Assembly (NCBI GenBank): GCA_963726315.1
Contig: CAVSBZ010000005.1
Span: forward strand, 1,736,001-1,800,000
DNA: 64,000 nt
Direction of reading: 5' to 3'
From: FEB-25 sp963726315
Lineage (GTDB): Bacteria > Chloroflexota > Anaerolineae > Anaerolineales > UBA4823
Part shown: in pieces, positions 55,501-63,168 of the stretch
Layout: each line of letters opens with the position of its first letter
Position numbering within the stretch: position 1 is the stretch's first letter
The notes under the pieces: model-generated
What the model saw: only the letters and a program-made list of their open reading frames with translations
What the model was told of the DNA's origin: nothing
The model's database searches: none
Position numbers and translations under genes: made by a program

Positions 55501-56084
55501 AGATTATTCAACAAACTGTCGCGATCTAAGTTGGAAAGAATTGATTTACTTATTTCTTCACAGATATGCAGATGATTTATTCTATTTTGAGTGTACTGGT
55601 GTTGCGGTGTATTCAATAGATAGGATAACGCAATCGCAAATTGGGAAATCAAAGTAATGACCAACTCGATATCCTGCGTGGTAACATTATCTAAACTTTC
55701 AGTCTCCACCTGTATGACCCCCAATACTTGAGCCCTGGCCATCAGGGGAATTACTACCGTATACCGATTATCATTATCACCAGGATTATCACCAATATTA
55801 GAATATATCTCTTTATTAAGATAGACCTGTTCCATCAATGGAGATGGATCTTGGATCAGTGCATCAGTTGTTTCTAGACCCTCGTTCGCAACCAGATTAG
55901 AAAAAGAAGGATCCAGCCATAGCCTGATTTTCCAATTACTTTCTGGTTCAAGAACTTGAATTATGTAGGAAAGAAGGGATTTTATACTGTACTTTGTCGA
56001 TAAGATATCGGCAAGGTTTAATAATGCCTGCCAATGAATATGATTGGCATCATTATTAAAATTCGGCGATGGCTGAGTCAACAT
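52599..56084 (-). CDS. Multi-GAF PP2C-type (SpoIIE/RsbU) phosphatase
   Basis: 1161 residues. Four to five GAF-like sensor domains fill about 1-920; repeated phrases such as VIPLMARAQVLGVIQVE, IIPLINGELLLGAIELW, AAPLINQDQIIGFVVIA and FPLTSQTSLCGAILFDF mark their core strands. A coiled linker (ERELQLAREIQTTFLP) leads to the PP2C domain (about 930-1158) with GGDFYD, DVADKG, YTDGVTEA and DDVTL metal residues. It is cytosolic, with no membrane helix. It should dephosphorylate a STAS anti-anti-sigma factor, and its start overlaps such a gene by 29 bp. Confidence 0.92.
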   Translation of the reverse strand: MLTQPSPNFNNDANHIHWQALLNLADILSTKYSIKSLLSYIIQVLEPESNWKIRLWLDPSFSNLVANEGLETTDALIQDPSPLMEQVYLNKEIYSNIGDNPGDNDNRYTVVIPLMARAQVLGVIQVETESLDNVTTQDIELVITLISQFAIALSYLLNTPQHQYTQNRINHLHICEEISKSILSNLDRDSLLNNLLSLMHQKFNCSRVNIYMLRGDNKNVLKKIGISMEGIDPEKVYHFDQGSRLVSNCITRLEPVLVNDINLSLSYSSADIDKNIQSELIIPLINGELLLGAIELWSDSKDEFGPDSLEGFHVLAQYISTAIRNADTYYLEQSRRKLSDRLESMIGPISSEVSLDDLLHIILDELENLLDWDAAAIWLFDRATTETGLDQFTSFLRLAAFRINEKSFAQSGQNLPQKVGELLDKYFDRTIGEDDLLSVYPWISEIIDSRSPIIRNSPFQYEPIGAILGLNNDYSAIAAPLINQDQIIGFVVIAHQLSDQYSSESQLLTTAFMSRVSTAINNSKLYAAAHDQAWISTVLLQVADATQSITNLDELLETVVSMLPGLIGVDSCMIFLLDQSTGYFIPRAFHGFDELSKDEFNTWEIFPGEYTAFDELKATTKPIIIDKGNLPKDFATHIFPHYDFESNMMILFPLTSQTSLCGAILFDFSNSNLAKDSSQEIWDEQYTLIEGAARQTAIAIENLQLIKSQEEEAYTSIALLQVAQAIVSFNQLNEILSSIVRITPILVGVKRCIIYLWDSKEIVFRQSEYFGFSKNDLAVLGKEIKASEFPFIEAIQQGNQILYHLLGKEVTPINWSEITLGDYQVVESVVSDVNDDISIKLDGKSLGEREPLLIGFPLSVKNEVLGVMLVEEEEPIRGIPSVHIRERRIEIVKGISQQAAIAIKNELLQDEAVKSEGMERELQLAREIQTTFLPDRLPSLPGWDIGVRWRPARQVGGDFYDLLLLPNDQVGFVIADVADKGMPAALFMTLIRTLIRAAARDQSSPAAVLKQVNELLIPDSKHGMFVTVFYGIISLKSGKLVYANAGHNPPLVKQLDHDGLIELTRTTIALGLFEDIEVDERDLVINPGDWILLYTDGVTEAFSSGEELFGTKRLFDILENYTFISSNDLVDKIQGSVDDFIKGVDLSDDVTLAAIFRKPFE

Positions 56085-56391
56085 TACTGTAGAACTTAAA
56101 AAGAGGTGCGAAACCTGCTAATTCTAGTGTCTCATAAACCCGCTGTGGAATCTTAACCAATAATACTTCCCCCTCGTGTATTTTTTTACACGTCTTTTGA
56201 ATATCAATCAATACCCTAAGTCCTGCGCTGGATACATAACTGACTTCACTCATTTCAAGAATGATTTTATAACGTTTTTGTTCCGTTATTTCATTTAGTG
56301 ATTCTGATAAATTCGGAGCAGTGTAGCTGTCAATCCGACCCTTTAACACGACTAGATCACAATTTTCTTTCGGTGTTACGGTGATTTCCAT
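56056..56391 (-). CDS. STAS-domain anti-sigma factor antagonist
   Basis: 111 residues, a single STAS domain. The phosphorylatable Ser lies in VSSAGLRVLIDI (about 53-56), as in SpoIIAA/RsbV. It is presumably the substrate of the PP2C protein, whose gene overlaps its 3' end. No RsbW-type kinase or sigma factor is encoded in this window. An extended -10 promoter (TGGTATAAT) lies about 50 bp upstream. Confidence 0.9.
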   Translation of the reverse strand: MEITVTPKENCDLVVLKGRIDSYTAPNLSESLNEITEQKRYKIILEMSEVSYVSSAGLRVLIDIQKTCKKIHEGEVLLVKIPQRVYETLELAGFAPLFKFYSNVDSAIAEF

Positions 56392-56439
56392 GACCGTATA
56401 TCCTTTATTTGTATGATTGTCGTCAATTATGATACTAAA

Positions 56440-56448
56440 ATTATACCA
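56440..56448 (-). promoter_or_regulatory. Extended -10 promoter of the STAS/phosphatase pair
   Basis: Minus strand TGGTATAAT, 48 bp before the STAS start codon. No clear -35. Confidence 0.55.
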
Positions 56449-56515
56449 TTGGGGAATATAATATATTATTCAGTCACGTAAATTTAATAAAACCAGATAA
56501 TAAGGTAATAACCTA

Positions 56516-57499
56516 ATGGACAGAAAAATTACTCTATCGGTCATCATCCCCGTTTTTAATGAGGAGGCCAATATTTCTCCTCTCTATACTGAATTGTCCG
56601 AAGTAATCGGGAAATTGGATCTCCCATATGAAATCATATTTATAGATGATGGCAGTACCGATAAAAGCTATAAGGTTCTTTCCGACTTGCATTCATCAGA
56701 TGAAGCAGTAAAAGTAATACAATTTCGACGAAACTTTGGACAGACAGCTGCGTTTGCTGCAGGTTTTGACCATGCTGCTGGGGAATTAATCCTGACTTTA
56801 GACGCAGATGGGCAAAATGACCCTAACGATATACCTCGGATGTTATCCGTATTGGAGAATGGTGATTGTGATTTTGTAATTGGTTGGCGTGTTAATCGCA
56901 AAGAACCATTAATCCGGCGGTTATTATCCAAAGCTGCAAATAACATCATCAGTCGAAACACTCATCTGGTGGTCCACGACCGTGGATGTTCATTGAAGCT
57001 TTTTAAGCGTGAAATCGTAAAAAACTTAAAACTTTATGGTCAGCTTCATCGTTTTCTACCAGAGCTCGCCAGTTCTGTCGGAGTGAAGATAGCAGAAATT
57101 CCAGTTAATGATCGTTCAAGAATATCCGGAAAATCGAAATATGGCTCAATATCCCGCACTCCTCGTGTCGTACTCGATCTGATTACGGTTACCTATTTAT
57201 TAACTTTTTTCACCAGCCCGATGCGCCTTTTCGGCTCCTTGGCAATTTTTTGTGGTCTGTCTGGGTTTATCATTAGTGGGATTTTAGCCTTTTTGAAGAT
57301 ATATCATGGGATTATTGGCGGGTGGAGTGGGTTTCAAGCCTATCAGATTGGAAACCGACCCTTGTTATTGTTAGCGATATTACTCATATTGATCGGTATA
57401 CAGTTGCTAATGATGGGCTTTCTGGGAGAGATGATCATGCGGGTTTATTACGAAACAGGGGAAAAACCGATCTACCACGTCAGACAAATATTAGATTGA
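56516..57499 (+). CDS. Family 2 glycosyltransferase, polyprenyl-phosphate sugar transferase type
   Basis: 327 residues. The GT-A fold opens SVIIPVFNEEANISPLY, has IFIDDGSTDKS and the metal-binding LDADGQNDP, followed by two C-terminal membrane helices (about 230-255 and 275-300). This is the GtrB/DPM1-like layout that charges a polyprenyl phosphate with glucose or another sugar at the inner membrane face. AAGGTAAT precedes the ATG. It converges on the recombinase gene, 12 bp apart. Confidence 0.9.
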   Translation: MDRKITLSVIIPVFNEEANISPLYTELSEVIGKLDLPYEIIFIDDGSTDKSYKVLSDLHSSDEAVKVIQFRRNFGQTAAFAAGFDHAAGELILTLDADGQNDPNDIPRMLSVLENGDCDFVIGWRVNRKEPLIRRLLSKAANNIISRNTHLVVHDRGCSLKLFKREIVKNLKLYGQLHRFLPELASSVGVKIAEIPVNDRSRISGKSKYGSISRTPRVVLDLITVTYLLTFFTSPMRLFGSLAIFCGLSGFIISGILAFLKIYHGIIGGWSGFQAYQIGNRPLLLLAILLILIGIQLLMMGFLGEMIMRVYYETGEKPIYHVRQILD

Positions 57500-57511
57500 G
57501 TGATATTTTGA

Positions 57512-58510
57512 TTAATTATTATCACTTTTATTCCCTTCGAAAATATTCCAATATCCTTTATCAAGCTCATCATCCGATAGATGGGCATAACGTTGAGTCA
57601 CCGCAATATTCTTATGCCTGGCCAACTCCTGAGCAAGCTTTAAATTCCCTGATCCCCTGAGAACAACTGTAACGAAATAATGGCGGAATGAATGGGGGGT
57701 TATCGTTCCAACAGCTTCATCTCCGAGCGCTTCCCTGACCCTTTGACTAACGATATTCCTGCCTGTCGTCGTTGTGATTGGTTTAATTTTTTTTCCTGCA
57801 CCGCGATCATGCCTGGAAAAGAGGGGCAGGGAACCCAAAGGACGGCTCGAAACTCCATCCAGACGAGAGCGGACGGTGAGATAATCTCTTATCGCCGCCA
57901 GGCTACGCCGTGAAAAGCGAACCACCGCCTGTTGGTTGCCCTTCCCGATGATAAGTGCACGCCCTTCATTCCAGTCTACATCACCTCTGCGCAAAGCACA
58001 GGCTTCATGTACACGTAGTCCTGTATCTGCAAGTGTTAACAAGAACGCCCGATCTCGATAATTAATCATTTGAAAAACCGGATCATCTGTTGTAGTTTTT
58101 ACAAGATTATTTGTATATTTAAGTATATTTTCAATATTATTAAATGGGAATTGGGGTAAACGTTGACCGGGTTTTCGAGCTCGCTGGCGGATCAGGATAC
58201 GAATGCGAGGAAGGTTGATTTCGCATAGTCGTTCTGCGGATAAAAACTCGTAAAAGCCAGTCAGAGCGGTAAGATAGAGACGTTCTGTCGTGGGTGAATA
58301 GACCTTTAGCGCAGCCAGGAACCAGGTCACGGCATCTTCCGGCAGTGCTGAAATTGGAGCTATATCTGAAACAAGTTTATGATCTATCAGCATAAGCTGA
58401 AACGAATTCATTGCATTTCGGTATGTACGTCCGGTGTTAGCACTGCGAGCAGAGGTGACCGTATTTATATATTCATCGATTACCAGTGAAATGGGTGATC
58501 TCTTATTCAT
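57512..58510 (-). CDS. Tyrosine recombinase (XerC/XerD-like)
   Basis: 332 residues from ATG at 58510, preferred to an upstream ATG at 58597 since it has GAGAGG upstream and the extra part is low-complexity Ile/Asn. A SAM-like N-terminal core-binding domain (about 8-95) is followed by the catalytic domain with Arg in DTGLRVHEA, Lys in IGKGNQQ, HSFRH, a second His in LARHKNI and the Tyr nucleophile in TQRYAH. It could be the chromosomal Xer protein or a lone integrase. No phage genes flank it. AT-rich inverted repeats lie just upstream. Confidence 0.88.
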   Translation of the reverse strand: MNKRSPISLVIDEYINTVTSARSANTGRTYRNAMNSFQLMLIDHKLVSDIAPISALPEDAVTWFLAALKVYSPTTERLYLTALTGFYEFLSAERLCEINLPRIRILIRQRARKPGQRLPQFPFNNIENILKYTNNLVKTTTDDPVFQMINYRDRAFLLTLADTGLRVHEACALRRGDVDWNEGRALIIGKGNQQAVVRFSRRSLAAIRDYLTVRSRLDGVSSRPLGSLPLFSRHDRGAGKKIKPITTTTGRNIVSQRVREALGDEAVGTITPHSFRHYFVTVVLRGSGNLKLAQELARHKNIAVTQRYAHLSDDELDKGYWNIFEGNKSDNN

Positions 58511-58527
58511 CACGAAAAACCTCTCGA

Positions 58528-58589
58528 TATTATTGTTTATGATAATAATACTTATCGAAACCATAATCATAATATCCTGATTTCGATAA
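58528..58589. repeat. Inverted repeats upstream of the recombinase gene
   Basis: TATTATT with TAATAATA around a GTTTATGA centre, then TTATCGAAA (58552-58560) and TTTCGATAA (58581-58589), 9-bp arms 20 bp apart. They may be recombinase binding arms or an operator. The spacing is longer than that of a standard dif site. Confidence 0.45.
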
Positions 58590-58720
58590 CCTGTCAATCC
58601 CCCTATTCAAGTTGACAACATCATCGTGAATCAAAACGCCTAAGTAATTAATATTCTGGAAATTGTTGGATTAATTATTTATAACTCATGAATTATAAGA
58701 ATATTCCCCCTATTTGGTGT

Positions 58721-61720
58721 CTACTTACACATTCTGGCAACCAACGATATGGGATGGTATGCCTGTCTACCTGTGCCATCCATTATCTGCGACTGGCAGG
58801 ATATCCCTGAAGCTGCGATGAGTTGATCGTCACCACTTCTTACCGTCGGTAAAAGTGCCAGCTCACCGACCTGCATTGATACATTATAGTGCTCGGATTC
58901 GTAACCAAACGCCCCTGCCATCCCGCAACAACCATCATCGATAACGGCCGCGCTATAACCCACATTTTCCAGCATAGCAACAGTCGCTGCCACACCTATC
59001 GGGTATCCATCTTTTGCTGGAGGTTGTGCTTTCTGGTAGCAGTGCCCATGAACCAGTACATTTGTTCTAGTATTATTTGTGTCTTTATCAAGGTTTAAAC
59101 TAGATAATCTATGGTCGCCAATTCCCCATTGCCTAATCAAGAATTCATCAATCATATATGCCCGATCAGCCAATTCTTCAACATAATTATTATTGGGCAT
59201 AAAATTGATAAATTCATCTTTTAGCGTATATATTTCTGAAGGTTCCAATCCAATCACAGGGAGCCTGCCATCTGGATCAATCACTCTTATTTCATCTATT
59301 ATGCGCTGTGCGTGCTTCTTTGCCTCATTAAGAAATCCTTTGGAAATTAATGTTCTACCAGCGCCTAATCTTGATAAGATTCTGACCCTCTTTCCCGTTG
59401 CCATTAGTACTTGTAATGCATCCATACTAGTATCAGGAAAGAAATATTCGTTGAACGCATCCGAAAGCAATAAACAATCGGGTTCACCGGAAAGCTTTAG
59501 TAATCGTTTCGCTTTAGTCTGAAAAGAAACTCTGGATAATTTCGGTAATGTCCGCAGCTGAGAAAGTCCGATAAGTTTTTCACGAAATCTGCCAAAAATT
59601 GAGGCGGAAAGAAATATATTTACCAACGGCGCAAATGGATGGCTATATTTTGCTATTGGTGAGATATATCCAAAAACATAATCGCGGATGGGATGGCGAT
59701 GCCCGGTGTCCAAGTAGTAATGTTGGTAAAACTCGTATTTAAGCTTAGCCATATCAACAGCAGATGGGCATTCCGCTTTGCACCCTTTACATGCCAGGCA
59801 TAAATCCAATGTTGTTTTAACAGCTTGCATAGCAGTCTCTTGGATGGAATAACCGTTCGAAACCATTGCCCGAAGTAAATTTGCTCGTCCACGAGTGCTG
59901 AACATTTCGTCTTTAGTTGCCTGGAAAGAAGGACACATGACCCCACTCGACTTCCTACATACGCCTGCTCCATTACACTGTTCGATAGCTTCTATCAGGC
60001 GATTTGGATCAGGCGAGTTTGCGGCAAACGTCATCACTGGCATCCAGCTCACCGGATGATATAAATCATCATATCTTAATGAGCTGTCCATTTTTGGTGT
60101 GTCTACAATTTTCCCTGGATTTAAAATTCCATTCGGATCGGCCGCATACTTAAGACTTCGTAGAGCCTCAACTACTTTCGGACCATACGCTCTTTCGATC
60201 CATTCACCCCGTGTGATTCCATCTCCGTGTTCTGCACTGACTGCCCCACCTAGACGGATAACCAGATCGACTGCAGCCTGGGCAATCGCGCGAAGCTCTT
60301 CTTTCCCCTCTGGTGTTTTTATATTCAATAATGGTCTGATATGCAGGCAACCGGCAGATGCATGTCCATAATAATCCGCTTGTGTACTAAAACTATTTAG
60401 TATATTACCAAGCTCCTTGACAAATTCACCCAGCCGTTCTACTGGCACGCTTAAATCTTCGATGAAGCTGATCGGTTTAAAATTACCCAACCTGGACATA
60501 AGAATGCCCAGGCCTACCTTCCTCACTTCCCAAACTTGTTTTTGTTGCGCTGGTGTTTCAGCAATGTAGAGTCTACTTCCCCAGTTACTAATCAAATTAA
60601 GTTTTGATATTTGATCTACCAATGGCCCTGGTTTGTCTCCAGAAAACTCAACAATAAGGATCGCAGCTGGATCACCCACCACAAACGAAAGCTGGTTGGC
60701 ATACGCAGGGACAGAACGAGCTAGATGGATCAGACTTTGAGGGATAAGCTCGACAGCAGAAGGGGCTAATTCCAAAATCTTGGTTACACTGTCGCAAGCT
60801 TCAATGATGCTGGAAAAATTGAGCACTGCCAAAATTGCATGCTTTTTTAATGGTACCAGGCGCAAGGTTGCTGTCCGGATGACCCCTAATGTCCCTTCAG
60901 AACCAGCCAACAATGGAGCAATATTAATAGTTCCTGGCAATATCGGCGGATATGGGAGCTGACTCGTATTCCATTGAGGAGGATAGGTTGGTGACCAAGG
61001 GATAAGGTAATTCAGGTTATATCCAGATGACCTCCTCCAGGTTTTAGGCCACCTTTGTTTGATCTCATCTTCATATTCTGTACGGATAGCTAATGCGGCT
61101 CGATAGATCGATCCTTCAACAAACGACGCGGCAGAATTTAGCCTACCCGCTAAAATTTGTTCGGCGAATTCTGTGGAAACTGGTTTAAACGATGTATTCG
61201 ACCCATCGGCTAACACAACATCCGCTGAAAGGAGATGGTCAGCGGTCATTCCATGCAGGATTGAATGAGCACCCGCTGCGTTATTCCCGATGCATCCTCC
61301 CAATGTAGCTCTCTCTGATGAAGCGGGGTCGGGTCCAAATTGCAATCCGAATTTCTTAACTGCGTGGTTCAGATCATCCAATATCAATCCAGGCTCGACA
61401 GTTGCAGTTTGTTCCTCAATATTTATATTAACAAGTTGGTTTAAGTAACGCGAGCAATCTATAATCAGCCCCTTTCCAATAGCCTGTCCTGCCAGGCCAG
61501 ACCCTGACCCACGTGGGATAACGGGGATTTGATACTTGTTGCAGTATTCAACGATTGGAATGAGCTCATCAATATTCCGGGGAAATACCACTCCCAGGGG
61601 TTCGATTTTATGGATCGAGGCATCGGTGCTAAATAGCACCCTTGTAACAGGATCAGTCTTAATCTCACCAGTTATGGCGCGTTGCAGTTCTGCGATGACT
61701 TCTGGTAATAGATTGTCCAT
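58721..61720 (-). CDS. FAD-linked oxidase / Fe-S protein, D-lactate dehydrogenase type (GlcD-GlpC fusion)
   Basis: 999 residues. The FAD-binding PCMH domain has PVIPRGSGSGLAGQAIG and GNNAAGAHSILHGMT; the FAD-oxidase C-terminal domain ends near SAEHGDGITRGEW. An Fe-S module follows with CNGAGVCRKSSGVMCPS and CLACKGCKAECPSAVD, then a CCG-type domain with HGHCYQKA and DDGCCGMAGAFGYE. This layout oxidises D-lactate, glycolate or a similar 2-hydroxyacid and passes electrons through Fe-S clusters. The reading frame is intact over 3 kb. An extended -10 (TGGTATAAA) at 61759-61767 precedes it. The acceptor is unknown. Confidence 0.92.
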   Translation of the reverse strand: MDNLLPEVIAELQRAITGEIKTDPVTRVLFSTDASIHKIEPLGVVFPRNIDELIPIVEYCNKYQIPVIPRGSGSGLAGQAIGKGLIIDCSRYLNQLVNINIEEQTATVEPGLILDDLNHAVKKFGLQFGPDPASSERATLGGCIGNNAAGAHSILHGMTADHLLSADVVLADGSNTSFKPVSTEFAEQILAGRLNSAASFVEGSIYRAALAIRTEYEDEIKQRWPKTWRRSSGYNLNYLIPWSPTYPPQWNTSQLPYPPILPGTINIAPLLAGSEGTLGVIRTATLRLVPLKKHAILAVLNFSSIIEACDSVTKILELAPSAVELIPQSLIHLARSVPAYANQLSFVVGDPAAILIVEFSGDKPGPLVDQISKLNLISNWGSRLYIAETPAQQKQVWEVRKVGLGILMSRLGNFKPISFIEDLSVPVERLGEFVKELGNILNSFSTQADYYGHASAGCLHIRPLLNIKTPEGKEELRAIAQAAVDLVIRLGGAVSAEHGDGITRGEWIERAYGPKVVEALRSLKYAADPNGILNPGKIVDTPKMDSSLRYDDLYHPVSWMPVMTFAANSPDPNRLIEAIEQCNGAGVCRKSSGVMCPSFQATKDEMFSTRGRANLLRAMVSNGYSIQETAMQAVKTTLDLCLACKGCKAECPSAVDMAKLKYEFYQHYYLDTGHRHPIRDYVFGYISPIAKYSHPFAPLVNIFLSASIFGRFREKLIGLSQLRTLPKLSRVSFQTKAKRLLKLSGEPDCLLLSDAFNEYFFPDTSMDALQVLMATGKRVRILSRLGAGRTLISKGFLNEAKKHAQRIIDEIRVIDPDGRLPVIGLEPSEIYTLKDEFINFMPNNNYVEELADRAYMIDEFLIRQWGIGDHRLSSLNLDKDTNNTRTNVLVHGHCYQKAQPPAKDGYPIGVAATVAMLENVGYSAAVIDDGCCGMAGAFGYESEHYNVSMQVGELALLPTVRSGDDQLIAASGISCQSQIMDGTGRQAYHPISLVARMCK

Positions 61721-61758
61721 AGCACCTACCGGGAATTTTTATTAAACAATGCAGTTAT

Positions 61759-61767
61759 TTTATACCA
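61759..61767 (-). promoter_or_regulatory. Extended -10 promoter of the FAD/Fe-S gene
   Basis: Minus strand TGGTATAAA, about 38 bases before the ATG at 61720. It shares the TGGTATA form seen at three other minus-strand genes. Confidence 0.5.
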
Positions 61768-61822
61768 CATTCTGGGGAAGCGTTTATTATATAATGCTTG
61801 TATAAAAGCGAGTCACCGAATA

Positions 61823-62995
61823 ATGAAATACTCTTCTTACTTAACAGATCTCTCCTGCACATCGTGTGGTAAGCCTTATTCTGCCGAGCAAATCCAGACT
61901 TATTGCCTCGATTGCGAAGCACCTTTGTTCGCTAATTATGATTTACTCACAATTAAACGCTCAGTTGACCGAGATCAATATAAGCACCGAGCCAAAGGGA
62001 TGTGGCGTTGGTTTGAAATGTTGCCTGTGCGTGATGCTGATAATATTGTCACGTTGGGTGAAGGGGATACGCCATTACTATCTCTCCATAAGTTGGGTCA
62101 AGAACTTGGCTATGCGAATATCTTTCTTAAGGAGGAGGGGATTAACCCAACCGGCTCGTTTAAGGCTCGGGGTCTTTCAGCTGCAGTTTCTAAAGCCAAG
62201 GAGCTCGGGATAAACAAGTTAGTAATTCCTACTGCAGGAAATGCAGGAGGTGCATTGGCAGCTTATGCAGCCCGCGCAGAAATTGGTGCATTGATCTATA
62301 TGCCAAAGAGTACACCAATATCGAACATCTTTGAAAGCAAGATCATGAGCGCAGATGTTGAGCTGGTCGATGGCTTGATCAATCTAGCAGGAACATTTGC
62401 AGAACAAAAGTCATTGACGGAAGCATGGTTCAATATGTCAACATTTAAAGAACCATACCGCGTGGAAGGTAAGAAAATCATGGGATATGAAATTGCTGAG
62501 GATTTCAATTGGAAATTACCTGATGTCATTATCTATCCAACTGGTGGTGGGACAGGGCTCGTCGGAATGTGGAAAGCGTTTTTAGAAATGAAGTCTTTAG
62601 GATGGCTCGAGTCAGATAAGTTGCCCAGGATGATTACAGTACAGGCAGAAGATTGTGCCTCGGTAGTAAAAGCAATCGCCAACGGTGCAGATGCCTGCGA
62701 AATTTGGGTAGATGCTCACACTATCGCAGTGGGTTTATGTGTTCCTAAAAGTTTTGCCGATCAGTTAATATTAAGAGATATTCGCGAAAGTAATGGTACC
62801 GCGGTGAGTGTTTCGGATCAGGAAATCACTTATTGGCAGAACCGGTTGGCTAATTACGAAGGCGTCTTTTCATGCCCTGAGGGGGCAGCAACCGTGGCAG
62901 GCTTGGTAAAACTGATCGGTCAAAAGTCGATCGACCCGGAAGAGAGCATCGTTTTATTCAATACAGGGAGTGGCATAAAATACATTACCCCGTAA
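61823..62995 (+). CDS. thrC: Threonine synthase
   Basis: 390 residues. An N-terminal zinc ribbon (CTSCGKPYS ... CLDCEAPL, about 11-35) is followed by the fold-type II PLP core with the Schiff-base Lys in NPTGSFKARG (about 114), PTAGNAGGALAAYAA and the phosphate-binding GGGTGLVG. It makes threonine from O-phosphohomoserine. The zinc-ribbon form is common in archaea and many deep bacterial lines. No strong Shine-Dalgarno; TATAAT-like elements lie 15-30 bp upstream. Confidence 0.93.
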   Translation: MKYSSYLTDLSCTSCGKPYSAEQIQTYCLDCEAPLFANYDLLTIKRSVDRDQYKHRAKGMWRWFEMLPVRDADNIVTLGEGDTPLLSLHKLGQELGYANIFLKEEGINPTGSFKARGLSAAVSKAKELGINKLVIPTAGNAGGALAAYAARAEIGALIYMPKSTPISNIFESKIMSADVELVDGLINLAGTFAEQKSLTEAWFNMSTFKEPYRVEGKKIMGYEIAEDFNWKLPDVIIYPTGGGTGLVGMWKAFLEMKSLGWLESDKLPRMITVQAEDCASVVKAIANGADACEIWVDAHTIAVGLCVPKSFADQLILRDIRESNGTAVSVSDQEITYWQNRLANYEGVFSCPEGAATVAGLVKLIGQKSIDPEESIVLFNTGSGIKYITP

Positions 62996-63090
62996 GATCC
63001 CATTTGATAGAAGCGACCAAAATATAATTAGTCGATAATTAGCAGACAAAAATCACATTGACGCCATGCTTTACTTCGAATAAACTTTTT

Positions 63091-63105
63091 ATGTTATATT
63101 AACAT
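63091..63105. promoter_or_regulatory. Palindrome upstream of the aspartate-type aminotransferase
   Basis: ATGTTA-TAT-TAACAT, perfect 6-bp arms, overlapping a possible -10 (TATATT) and 64 bp before the start codon at 63169. It is a candidate operator. Confidence 0.45.
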
Positions 63106-63168
63106 GGTGTTTTATCGCCCATTATTAAATACCATCTATCGAAATATCATTAGGAGAGAAATAAATTT

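Noticed and set aside
57512..58720. Prophage or integrative element around the tyrosine recombinase
   Set aside because: No phage, conjugation or attachment-site features flank it; neighbouring genes are ordinary metabolism.
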